Shown here piece by piece: positions 1 through 7,618 of a stretch of DNA of 64,000 bases. The notes under the pieces were generated by a model that was not told the DNA's origin, searched no databases, and saw nothing but the letters and a program-made list of their open reading frames with translations. Where the stretch lies: NCBI RefSeq assembly GCF_005144885.1, contig NZ_CP039690.1, forward strand, positions 248,001-312,000, in the 5' to 3' direction. The position numbers and the translations under genes were made by a program. The stretch comes from Phreatobacter stygius (GTDB lineage Bacteria; Pseudomonadota; Alphaproteobacteria; Rhizobiales; Phreatobacteraceae). Every line of letters starts with the position of its first letter. Within the stretch, counting starts at the first letter, position 1.

Positions 1-1718
1 TCGCCGAGCGAGCGGCGCAGCAGCATGGACAGGTCCGACAGCACGTCGCCGAGCTGCACCACCTGCGGCCGCAGCGTCTGCTTGCGCGAGAAGGCCAGGA
101 GCTGGCGCACCAGGCTGGCCGCCCGGTTGGCGTTCTGCTTGATCTGGGTGATGTCGTTGAACGACGGATCGGCCGGCTTGTGGTTCATCAGCAGCAGGTC
201 GGCATGGCCGATGATCGCCTGCAGCACGTTGTTGAAGTCATGCGCCACGCCGCCGGCGAGCTGGCCGACCGCGTTCATCTTCTGCGACTGGGCGAACTGC
301 TCCTGCAATTGCCTGAGCTCGGTGGTCTCCACCGCATAGACGATCGCCGCCTCGCCCGGCTGGTCGGGATCGTCGACCGGAGCCACGAAAAAACGGGCGA
401 AACGGTTGGCATCGCCCTGTAGCGCGCCGTCGACCGGCACCAGGTCGCCACGCCCCTCGGCCGCCTCGCCGATCGCCTGCGACAGGCCCGGCCGGGAACT
501 GTCCTTGACCAGCGACAGGATCGACCGCGGCCCGACCTCGCCGGCCGGCAGCAATTCGGCCGACAGTCTGGCGAAGATCGGGTTGGACCGGCCGACATGG
601 CCCGCCTTGTCGACGGTCGAGATGCCCAGAGGCGAATTGTTGAAGAAGCGTGCGAAGCGCACCTCCGCGGCGCGCAGGCTGTCGCCGGTATCGCTGCCGC
701 GGCCGCGGTGGATCACCAGGGTGCGCGACGAACCGGCGGTGCCGTCGCCCGAGAAAGCCACCTTGTGCAGGAGCCGGACCGGCAGGGCCTCGCCGCCGCG
801 CTTCTTAAGGTCGAGATCGAATGTGGCGGTGCGCACCTCGCCCGGCGCCGGCGTCACCGTCCTGAGCAGGGCCGCGCCATCGGCCGCCAGGATATCGGCC
901 AGCGCCAGGCCGCCCGGCCCGACCTCGGCCAGATCATGATCGAGCCAGCCGGCAAGCGTGGCGTTCATATAGGCGATCTCGCCGTTCGGCTCCATCGAGA
1001 AGAAGCCGGCGGGCGCGTGATCGAGGAAATCGATGGCCTTCTGCAGGGTTTCGAAGGCGCTCTCGGCGTTTTGCCGGTCGCGGGTGATGTCCTCCACCGT
1101 CCAGACGGTCGCCTTGTTCATGCCGCGCGGCGCCGGCAGCCCGTCGCGGACCAGCGGGCGGACGCGCAGGCGGAACCAGCGGGCGCTCTCGGCGTCGGGC
1201 TGGCGCACCTCCTCCTGGTGGCGGCGGCCTTCGCGGGCCGCCTGCGACAGCCGGTAGATCGCCTCGGAAACATCCGGCGCGCTCGAGAAGGCGCGTTCGA
1301 CGCCGCGCACGTCATGCTCGCCGCTGGCGCCGGTCAGTTCCAGATAGCTCGGATTGGCGTAGAGCACCCGGCCGGACGGCTCGGTGACGACGGCCGCATC
1401 GGGCGTGCTGTCGACCATCGACTTGGTGAAATCGTTGCGGCTTTCCTCGGTCGCGAAACGCAGGATGCCGGCCGCATAAGCAAACAGCGCGAACACCCCG
1501 ACGACCGACAGCAGCGCCAGGAGACCGATGACATAGGGATAGGCATTCTCCCGTCCGATCGCCAGGAAGAACAGCGCGGCGCCGACCAGGACCAGCGCCA
1601 CGGCCAGTACCATCGTGGTCGAACCGGATCGATCGGCACGGTCGACCGCGCGCGGAACGGTCGCTTTCTGCGATGTGGTACCCGCCTTCGGGCGAGCACT
1701 CTTTTCGGCGATAGCCAT
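1..1718 (-). CDS. cckA: Sensor histidine kinase CckA, N-terminal part (cut by window edge)
   Basis: The gene is read from an ATG at 1718 to the left edge with no stop, so about 572 N-terminal residues are seen. Two membrane helices lie near residues 36-55 and 62-82. Three PAS-like segments follow (starting PDAAVVTEPSG, FLDHAPAGFF and FFNNSPLGIS). The H-box GGVAHDFNNVLQAIIGH comes next, with the phosphoacceptor His at about residue 493. The HDFNN form and the tandem PAS domains are typical of CckA, the hybrid kinase that feeds phosphate through ChpT to CtrA in Alphaproteobacteria. The ATPase and receiver domains would lie left of the window. It sits upstream of the flhB operon, and CtrA-like boxes occur before motility genes in this window. 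Another PAS hybrid kinase is possible but less likely. Confidence 0.85.
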   Translation of the reverse strand, partial: MAIAEKSARPKAGTTSQKATVPRAVDRADRSGSTTMVLAVALVLVGAALFFLAIGRENAYPYVIGLLALLSVVGVFALFAYAAGILRFATEESRNDFTKSMVDSTPDAAVVTEPSGRVLYANPSYLELTGASGEHDVRGVERAFSSAPDVSEAIYRLSQAAREGRRHQEEVRQPDAESARWFRLRVRPLVRDGLPAPRGMNKATVWTVEDITRDRQNAESAFETLQKAIDFLDHAPAGFFSMEPNGEIAYMNATLAGWLDHDLAEVGPGGLALADILAADGAALLRTVTPAPGEVRTATFDLDLKKRGGEALPVRLLHKVAFSGDGTAGSSRTLVIHRGRGSDTGDSLRAAEVRFARFFNNSPLGISTVDKAGHVGRSNPIFARLSAELLPAGEVGPRSILSLVKDSSRPGLSQAIGEAAEGRGDLVPVDGALQGDANRFARFFVAPVDDPDQPGEAAIVYAVETTELRQLQEQFAQSQKMNAVGQLAGGVAHDFNNVLQAIIGHADLLLMNHKPADPSFNDITQIKQNANRAASLVRQLLAFSRKQTLRPQVVQLGDVLSDLSMLLRRSLG

Positions 1719-2022
1719 GGCGTAACGTGCCGTTCTGGGAGCCAAGAGAGAGAATCCGGGCAAGCCCCTGATCTGAGCGTAGTGGTGCAGGTTCCCGGTC
1801 GAACTAGCAAGAGCACCGCGTCCAAACTTTGGCCGCGAACGCGGGGCGGGGCTGCAACCGCAAGCCTGTCGGGCCGCCGCCCGCGTTCCTATATCGGCGC
1901 TGTTGGCCTGTCGCGCCGGCGACGACTGGTATCGCCCCGGCGCTTGATTGCGCGAAAGGCGCCCGCCACGCGCCGCCATGGGCAGTGCCGATGTTTCGCC
2001 ACCCATCGCGACAGGGAACCGC
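1719..2022. other. Intergenic region between divergent cckA and LLM oxidoreductase
   Basis: About 300 bp without a convincing gene. It must hold the promoters for cckA (leftward) and the oxidoreductase (rightward), but I see no clear operator or promoter consensus in it. Open frames crossing it have no start signal and continue into neighbouring genes in the wrong frame. Confidence 0.5.
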
Positions 2023-3054
2023 ATGGCACCGCATCTCGAACTCGGGCTGGACACTTTCGGCGACGTCACCAGCGGCGCCGATGGCCGCCTCCTGCCGCAT
2101 GCCCAGGTCATCCGCAACGTCATTGAGGAAGCCGTGCTTGCCGATCGGCTGGGCGTCGACTTTTTCGGCGTCGGCGAGCATCACCGCGCCGACTTCGCCA
2201 TTTCAGCGCCCGAGGTCGTGCTGGCCGCGATCGCCGGACGCACCAGCCGGATCCGTCTCGGCTCGGCCGTGACCGTGCTCAGTTCCGATGACCCGATCCG
2301 GGTCTTTCAGCGCTTCGCGACGCTCGACGCGGCGGCGAGCGGCCGGGCCGAGGTCATTCTCGGGCGCGGTTCGTTCACCGAGTCCTTTCCCCTGTTCGGC
2401 TACGCGCTCGACCAATACGAGACGCTGTTCGAGGAAAAGCTCGACCTGTTCGCGGCGCTGATCAGCCAGGAGACCGTCACCTGGCAGGGCACCACTCGGC
2501 CCGCGCTGACCAACCAGCGGGTTTTCCCACCCGTTGAGGCCGGAACACTGAAAACCTGGATCGGCGTCGGCGGCAGTCCGGAATCGGTCATTCGCGCCGC
2601 CCGCTACGGCCTGCCTTTGATGCTTGCGATCATTGGCGGCGACCCCAAGCGGTTCAAACCCTATGTCGATCTCTACCACCGCGCGCTCAATCAACTCGAC
2701 ACGCCGGTCCAGCCGATCGGCGTCCATTCGCCGGGTTATGTCGCCGACACCGACGACCAGGCCCGCACCGAACTCTGGCCGAGCTACAAGCAGATGCGCG
2801 ACCGGATCGGCGCCGAGCGCGGCTGGCCGCCGATGGGCCAGGGCGAATTCGACCAGGAGGCCGATCAGGGGTCACTTTATGTCGGCTCGCCCGAGACCGT
2901 CGCGCGCAAGATCGCCGCCACCGCCAAGGCGCTCGGCATTGGGCGTTTCCAGCTCAAATACAGCGCCGGCCCGCTGCCGCATGACAAACTCATGCGCAGC
3001 ATCGAGCTCTATGGCAGCAAGGTGATGCCGCTGGTGCGCGACATGCTCGCTTGA
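2023..3054 (+). CDS. LLM-class flavin-dependent oxidoreductase
   Basis: A 343-residue protein of the bacterial luciferase-like TIM-barrel family, which uses reduced flavin to oxidise or oxygenate small organic substrates in the cytoplasm. Family features seen are the EHHRADFAISAPEVVLAA segment near residue 50, the GSAVTVLSSDDPIRVFQRF strand-helix near residue 80, and a C-terminal PETVARKIAATAKAL helix. The start at 2023 is chosen because AGGGA precedes it by about 7 bases; the frame is open further upstream without a good ribosome site. It is convergent with the racemase gene, with 3 bp between the stops. The substrate cannot be told from sequence. Confidence 0.82.
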   Translation: MAPHLELGLDTFGDVTSGADGRLLPHAQVIRNVIEEAVLADRLGVDFFGVGEHHRADFAISAPEVVLAAIAGRTSRIRLGSAVTVLSSDDPIRVFQRFATLDAAASGRAEVILGRGSFTESFPLFGYALDQYETLFEEKLDLFAALISQETVTWQGTTRPALTNQRVFPPVEAGTLKTWIGVGGSPESVIRAARYGLPLMLAIIGGDPKRFKPYVDLYHRALNQLDTPVQPIGVHSPGYVADTDDQARTELWPSYKQMRDRIGAERGWPPMGQGEFDQEADQGSLYVGSPETVARKIAATAKALGIGRFQLKYSAGPLPHDKLMRSIELYGSKVMPLVRDMLA

Positions 3055-3057
3055 GTG

Positions 3058-3771
3058 TTAGGCGGGCGGGCTTGCCAGGGCACGCTCGACCGCCGCTTCG
3101 GCATGGATGCCGGTGGTGTCGAACAGCGGCACGGCACTGTCTTCCGGTTTCACCAGCAGCATGATTTCGGTGCAGCCGAGGATCACCGCCTCGGCGCCGC
3201 GGCCGATCAGCCGCGCGATCACCGCCTTGTAAGCGGCGCGCGAGGCCGGCTCGACCCTGCCCTGCACCAGTTCCTCGTAGATGATCCGGTGGACGACGGC
3301 CCGGTCCTCCACGTCGGGCACCAGCACGTCGAGGCCGAAGCGCTCCGTGAGGCGGCCCTTGTAGAACGCCTGTTCCATGGTGAAGGCCGTGCCGAGCAGG
3401 CCGACCCGCGTGATGCCACGCGCCTTGATCCGCTCGGCGGTCGGATCGGCAATATGCAGAAGCGGTATGCCGACGGCGGCCGCGACCTCATCGGCCATCC
3501 GGTGCATGGTATTGGTGCAGATCAGGAAAAAGTCGGCGCCGCCGCGCTCCAGCCGTTGCGCGGCGTCGATCATCAGCGCCGCCGCATCGTCCCAGCGGCC
3601 GGCATGCTGCAGCGCCTCGATCTCACCGAAATCGAACGACCACATCAGGCAGCGCGCCGACCTGAGCCCGCCCAGCCGCTCGCGCACCGCCTGATTGATG
3701 ATGCGGTAATATTCGGCCGAGCTTTCCCAGCTCATGCCGCCGATCAGTCCGATGACGCCTTGTTGCGGCAC
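3058..3771 (-). CDS. Aspartate/glutamate racemase family protein
   Basis: A 237-residue protein of the Asp/Glu/hydantoin racemase family (YgeA-like), cytosolic enzymes that epimerise amino acids with two cysteines. Both expected cysteines are present: CTNTMH in the first half and GCTEI in the second. The N-terminal glycine motif GLIGGMSWESSAEYY is also clear. I place the start at the GTG at 3771 because AAGG lies 7 bases before it and the protein then begins just before the conserved motif. A longer frame to 3954 adds about 60 unconserved arginine- and histidine-rich residues. The substrate is unknown. Confidence 0.82.
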   Translation of the reverse strand: MPQQGVIGLIGGMSWESSAEYYRIINQAVRERLGGLRSARCLMWSFDFGEIEALQHAGRWDDAAALMIDAAQRLERGGADFFLICTNTMHRMADEVAAAVGIPLLHIADPTAERIKARGITRVGLLGTAFTMEQAFYKGRLTERFGLDVLVPDVEDRAVVHRIIYEELVQGRVEPASRAAYKAVIARLIGRGAEAVILGCTEIMLLVKPEDSAVPLFDTTGIHAEAAVERALASPPA

Positions 3772-3988
3772 GCGAAAGCCTTGTCTGCGATGTGATGGCC
3801 AAGCCGGGCGGTGATGCCCTTTGCCGATCGCTCCAGCATGGCCTGCCCGGCCCGGCCAAGGCAACGGCTGATGCTGTTGAGCGCCTAGCCTGCATTGGCC
3901 TTGAGCCGATAGGCATGTTCCTTGGGGTCGCAGGTGACACGGCGCCGATCTCAACGCCGCGCCGCCGTAGCGGCTGGCCCGCCTCGCC

Positions 3989-5059
3989 TCAGCGCAGCAT
4001 GCCCTTCAGCCGCATGACGTAGCCGATCACCTCGGCGACCGCCTTGTAGTGCTCTTCCGGCACCTCCTGGTCGATCTCGATTGTGGCGTGCAGGGCGCGC
4101 GCCAGCGGCGGGTTTTCGACGATGGGCACGTCGTGGGTCGTCGCCAGTTCGCGGATCTTCAAGGCGATCAGGTCGGCGCCCTTGGCGACGCAGACCGGTG
4201 CCGCCATGCCGGTCTCGTAGCGCAGCGCCACGGCGAAGTGGGTCGGGTTGGTGATCACGACCGTCGCCTTCGGCACATTGGCCATCATGCGCTTGCGCGA
4301 GCGCTCGCGGCGGATCTGCCGGAGCTTGCCCTTGATCTCGGGATTGCCGTCGGACTGCTTGAACTCGTCCTTCAGCTCCTGGAAGGTCATGCGCTGGCGC
4401 TGGTACCAGCTGCGGTACTGGTAGAAATAATCGCCCGCCGCCAGCACCGCCAGGATCGCCACCACGGCATAGAGCACGCTCAGCACGATCCTCAGCGTAT
4501 GCGGCAGCAGCGCCTCGACATCCATCCGCACCAGCGCGTCGATCATCTGGCGCTCGGGCCACAGCACGGCGAACATGACCGAGCCGACAATGGTGATCTT
4601 GGCGAGGCCCTTGAGGAAATTGACGAAGGCCTCCTTGCCGAAGATCCGCTTGAAGCCGGCCATCGGCGAGATCTTGGAAAATTTCGGCTTCAGGCTCTCG
4701 CCCGACAACACCAGCCGGTGCTGGATCACATTGCCGGCGATGCCGGCGAGGAACAGGCCGACGAGCGGCAGGCCAATGGCGGTGGCCACCGCCAGCGCCA
4801 TGGTGATGAGCAGGCGCATCAGCCCGGCCCGGTCGACCGTGACCAGGTCGGCATTGGCCATCAGGTTCTTCAGGGGATTGGCGAGATTGCCGGCAGAGCC
4901 GATGGCGGTGACGGCGACCATCAGGGTGGCCGCGAACAGCATGAACCAGGAGACCAGATCCTGGCTCTTCGCCACGTCGCCCTTCTGCAGGGCGTCGTCG
5001 AGCTTCTTCTGGGTCGGATCCTGTGTTTTCTGGTCCTTGTCGTCGTCGCCCTCAGCCAC
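3989..5059 (-). CDS. flhB: Flagellar export gate protein FlhB
   Basis: A 356-residue inner-membrane component of the flagellar type III export gate. The N-terminus DPTQKKLDDALQKGDVAKSQ is typical, four membrane segments follow, and the cytoplasmic domain holds the autocleavage motif NPTH with the Asn at residue 271. FlhB switches export from rod/hook to filament substrates after it cuts itself there. It is the last gene of the minus-strand operon flgB-flgC-fliE-fliQ-fliR-flhB and starts 3 bp after the fliR stop. Length is normal for the family. Confidence 0.97.
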   Translation of the reverse strand: MAEGDDDKDQKTQDPTQKKLDDALQKGDVAKSQDLVSWFMLFAATLMVAVTAIGSAGNLANPLKNLMANADLVTVDRAGLMRLLITMALAVATAIGLPLVGLFLAGIAGNVIQHRLVLSGESLKPKFSKISPMAGFKRIFGKEAFVNFLKGLAKITIVGSVMFAVLWPERQMIDALVRMDVEALLPHTLRIVLSVLYAVVAILAVLAAGDYFYQYRSWYQRQRMTFQELKDEFKQSDGNPEIKGKLRQIRRERSRKRMMANVPKATVVITNPTHFAVALRYETGMAAPVCVAKGADLIALKIRELATTHDVPIVENPPLARALHATIEIDQEVPEEHYKAVAEVIGYVMRLKGMLR

Positions 5060-5062
5060 CGC

Positions 5063-5830
5063 TCATCTCCGGTCGACCGCGAGTTCGTTGAGCAGGTTTT
5101 CCAGATGGCCGGTGTAGTGGACCATCATGACGCCAACCACCAGCATCAGGATGAGGAAACCGACGCCGATCGAGATCGGCATGCCGACGAAGAACACCTG
5201 CATCTGCGGCATCAGCTTGGACAGGACGCCGAGACCGATATTGAACACCAGCGAGAACACCAGGAATGGCGCGGAAAGCTGGATCGCCACCAGGAAGGCC
5301 TTCGACAGGACGCCGACCAGGAACAGCGCGGCATCGCCCGAGACCGGCAGCACGCCCGGCCGCAGCACGGTGAAACTGCTCGATATCGCCGCGATGACAA
5401 GGTGATGCAGGTCGGCGGCAAACACGATCGCCACACCGACCATGGTCAGGAAGGTGCCGATGACCGCGCCCTGCTGGCCCTGGGTCGGGTCGACTTGCAT
5501 GGCAAAGCCCAGCCCCATGGCATTGGCGATGACCACGCCGGCGGTCTGCAGGGCCGACACCGCGATGCGGCCGGCCATGCCGAGCGTGAAGCCGATGGCG
5601 AGTTCCTGGAACAGCAGCATGACCACCACTGCCGGGCGCGCCAGGTCGACGGCATAGAGCAGCCGGTGCAGCGGAAACAGGGTCATGGTCAGGAGCACGG
5701 CGACGCCGAGCCTGGCCCGCATCGGCATGGCCCGTTCGCCCAGCCCCGGCATTAGCATCATCATGGTGCCGACGCGCGCGAACATCAGGACGAAGATCAC
5801 CGCGAAGTCGGGTGCGAAAGAGAAGGTCAT
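5063..5830 (-). CDS. fliR: Flagellar export gate protein FliR
   Basis: A 255-residue polytopic membrane protein of the FliPQR export channel. It contains the family signature around MGLGFAMQVDPTQGQQGAVI and the C-terminal hydrophobic segments ending in MMVHYTGHLENLLNELAV. Length matches the usual 250-260. It lies between fliQ (55 bp upstream) and flhB (3 bp downstream) in one operon. No anomalies seen. Confidence 0.96.
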   Translation of the reverse strand: MTFSFAPDFAVIFVLMFARVGTMMMLMPGLGERAMPMRARLGVAVLLTMTLFPLHRLLYAVDLARPAVVVMLLFQELAIGFTLGMAGRIAVSALQTAGVVIANAMGLGFAMQVDPTQGQQGAVIGTFLTMVGVAIVFAADLHHLVIAAISSSFTVLRPGVLPVSGDAALFLVGVLSKAFLVAIQLSAPFLVFSLVFNIGLGVLSKLMPQMQVFFVGMPISIGVGFLILMLVVGVMMVHYTGHLENLLNELAVDRR

Positions 5831-5885
5831 CGGGTGAGCCTCCTCTTCAGCCGGTCCCCTCGATATCAGCGGGATCAGACCTGAT

Positions 5886-6152
5886 TCACCCGCCGCTGAC
5901 CACCTTGGCCATCACCCGCGTCATGCAGCCGGCCATCAGGTCGCCCATGAACGGCAGGGCCAGCAGCATGGTGGCGAAGATCGCGATGATCTTCGGCACG
6001 AAGACCAGCGTCTGCTCCTGGATCTGGGTCAGCGCCTGGACCAGCGAGACCGCGACGCCGACCACCAGGCCGACGATCATCAGCGGCGCCGAGACCAGGA
6101 TGACGGTGAGAATGCCGTCGCGCGCGACGTCGAGAATATCAGCGGGGGTCAT
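5886..6152 (-). CDS. fliQ: Flagellar export gate protein FliQ
   Basis: An 88-residue, two-helix membrane protein of the FliPQR channel. The conserved stretch LVQALTQIQEQTLVFVPKI is present, and length is exactly that of the family. It follows fliE with a 12 bp gap and precedes fliR, the usual alphaproteobacterial order. Confidence 0.96.
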   Translation of the reverse strand: MTPADILDVARDGILTVILVSAPLMIVGLVVGVAVSLVQALTQIQEQTLVFVPKIIAIFATMLLALPFMGDLMAGCMTRVMAKVVSGG

Positions 6153-6164
6153 TGTCGCGCGCCT

Positions 6165-6476
6165 TCAGATCTGCATCCGCATGATTTCGTCATAGGCCTG
6201 CACCACCTTGTCGCGCACCGAGACCAGCGCCTCGATCGCCACTTCGGTTTCCGACACGGCGGTGACCACGTCGATCAGGTCGGCCCGGCCGGCGGCCATC
6301 TGTTGCGAGCGCTGGTCGGTGGTGCGCGTCGTCTGGTCGAGATGCTGGATGGCCGAATTCAGCACGGCGCCGAAACCGCCGGTTCCGCCCTGGCCTGCCG
6401 GCCGCGGGCCACCGGCCGGCGAGAACAGCCGCGCGGCGCTGGCATAGGCATTGGCCGCGATCGAGGATGTCGACAT
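6165..6476 (-). CDS. fliE: Flagellar hook-basal body protein FliE
   Basis: A 103-residue protein that joins the MS ring to the rod. The C-terminal half, ETEVAIEALVSVRDKVVQAY followed by a helix ending in IMRMQ, is the FliE signature. I use the ATG at 6476, two bases after the flgC stop. A TTG at 6482 overlapping the flgC end would add two residues. The tight flgC-fliE spacing suggests translational coupling. Confidence 0.94.
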   Translation of the reverse strand: MSTSSIAANAYASAARLFSPAGGPRPAGQGGTGGFGAVLNSAIQHLDQTTRTTDQRSQQMAAGRADLIDVVTAVSETEVAIEALVSVRDKVVQAYDEIMRMQI

Positions 6477-6478
6477 GA

Positions 6479-6895
6479 TCAAGCTTTCAGAAGATCGATG
6501 GTGCGCTGCAGCATGCGGCGCGTCGAGGTGACGACGTTGAGATTGGCCTCGTAGCTGCGCTGGGCCTCGCGCATGTCCATCGCCTCGACCAGCGAGTTGA
6601 CGTTGGGAACCTTGACCATGCCGCGGGCGTCGGCGGCCGGATGGTTGGGGTCGAATCGGGTCTGAAACTCGCCCTGCGGCTGCCGGACCGGTCCGAGCTG
6701 GACGGTGGTCGCCTGCAATTCGCGGTCGAACGAGGTGCGGAATGTCGGCACCTTGCGCCGATAGGGATCGCCGCCGGCCGTGTCGGCGGTCGAATTGGCA
6801 TTGGCGATGTTTTCCGACACCACGCGCATGCGGCCGGCCTGGGCGCGCATGCCGCCAGTGGCGATGCGGATCGACCTGAGGAAATCCATGGACAT
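6479..6895 (-). CDS. flgC: Flagellar proximal rod protein FlgC
   Basis: A 138-residue rod protein with the N-terminal rod motif GMRAQAGRMRVVSENIANAN and the C-terminal helix MREAQRSYEANLNVVTSTRR, both shared by axial flagellar proteins. It is exported by the flagellar type III system and has no cleavable signal. The gene follows flgB by 113 bp and couples to fliE. Length is normal. Confidence 0.96.
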   Translation of the reverse strand: MSMDFLRSIRIATGGMRAQAGRMRVVSENIANANSTADTAGGDPYRRKVPTFRTSFDRELQATTVQLGPVRQPQGEFQTRFDPNHPAADARGMVKVPNVNSLVEAMDMREAQRSYEANLNVVTSTRRMLQRTIDLLKA

Positions 6896-7008
6896 CGATC
6901 AGTGCTCCCGAGGCATTTTCGTGCGCGGCGAAGACCGCTTCGCAACGGCCAAGACAATGCGGTGAAACAGGGATAAGCGAGCGGTTTCCGTCGTGACGGA
7001 GCCGCTTT

Positions 7009-7413
7009 CTAGCGTTTGCCGAGCGCCGTCCGGATCAGTCCGAGCGAGCGCTGGTAGAGGCCGGTGACGGCCTGGTAGTCCATCTGGTTCTGGGCGACCT
7101 TCAGCATCTCGTCTTCGAGGTTGACCCGGTTGCCGTCGGGCGTGGTGACCACGCCGGTGTCGCGCCGGACCTGGAATCGCGAACCGCCCTGGACCGAACC
7201 GGTGATATGGCGCTCGTTGGTGCGCAGCGTGCCGATGCCCGACCCGGCATTGCCCTGGACGAGCTCGTCGAAGCTCGGCGAGCGCAGGTCGCGCGCCCGG
7301 TAACCCGGCGTCTCCGCATTGGCGACATTTTCAGCGAGCAGCTTCTGGCGGTCCTGATGCCAGCGCATGCGATCTCTGAGCATGGAAAAGATCGGGATAT
7401 CGGCCGCCGCCAC
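7009..7413 (-). CDS. flgB: Flagellar proximal rod protein FlgB
   Basis: A 134-residue rod protein and the first gene of the minus-strand rod/export operon. The N-terminal LLAENVANAETPGYRARDL and the central GNRVNLEDEMLKVAQNQMDY segments are diagnostic. A perfect TTAA-N7-TTAA box lies 47 bp upstream of the start, so CtrA-type control of the operon is likely. The operon is divergent from fliO-fliP. Confidence 0.96.
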   Translation of the reverse strand: MAAADIPIFSMLRDRMRWHQDRQKLLAENVANAETPGYRARDLRSPSFDELVQGNAGSGIGTLRTNERHITGSVQGGSRFQVRRDTGVVTTPDGNRVNLEDEMLKVAQNQMDYQAVTGLYQRSLGLIRTALGKR

Positions 7414-7459
7414 GGGAATCTCCAGCCCTGTCGATGGGCAAAGAATGCCGAGTGCGTGG

Positions 7460-7474
7460 TTAACGACACGTTAA
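7460..7474 (-). promoter_or_regulatory. CtrA-like box TTAA-N7-TTAA before flgB
   Basis: The sequence TTAACGACACGTTAA is a perfect match to the TTAA-N7-TTAA binding pattern of the response regulator CtrA. It lies 47 bp upstream of the flgB start in the flgB/fliO divergent region. Binding is inferred from the pattern only. Confidence 0.6.
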
Positions 7475-7530
7475 GCGAAAGGCGCTATTAACTTTTGTCA
7501 CCGTGGATTAACCATCCGGTGAGGTCGAAG

Positions 7531-7547
7531 CCGGCAAGCCTTGCCGG
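7531..7547. promoter_or_regulatory. ftr-like palindrome between flgB and fliO
   Basis: A perfect 8-bp dyad CCGGCAAG-C-CTTGCCGG containing the shared core CGGCAA-N3-TTGCCG. The same core recurs before flgF, flgI, flgE and the fourth flagellin. It resembles FlbD-binding ftr sites of Caulobacter. No convincing sigma54 promoter was found near this copy. Confidence 0.5.
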
Positions 7548-7618
7548 GCTCGTTAACCTCAACATAGACTTAACGGGCCTGATTGCGCCCGCCGCCGGCA
7601 TGCATGGGATCGGTTCTG

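Noticed and set aside
597-2126. Open frame of 509 codons on the plus strand
   Set aside because: It is antisense to cckA, which has clear PAS and H-box motifs, and it crosses the intergenic region into the LLM gene in the wrong frame.
4049-5755. Open frame of 568 codons on the plus strand
   Set aside because: It lies opposite flhB and fliR, whose identity is certain. The translation is His/Asp/Gln-rich low complexity typical of an antisense frame.
7434-7450. Possible sigma54 promoter for flgB (GGCATTCTTTGCC on the minus strand)
   Set aside because: The spacing between GG and GC is 8, not 10, which sigma54 does not tolerate well. The CtrA-like box is the better candidate.
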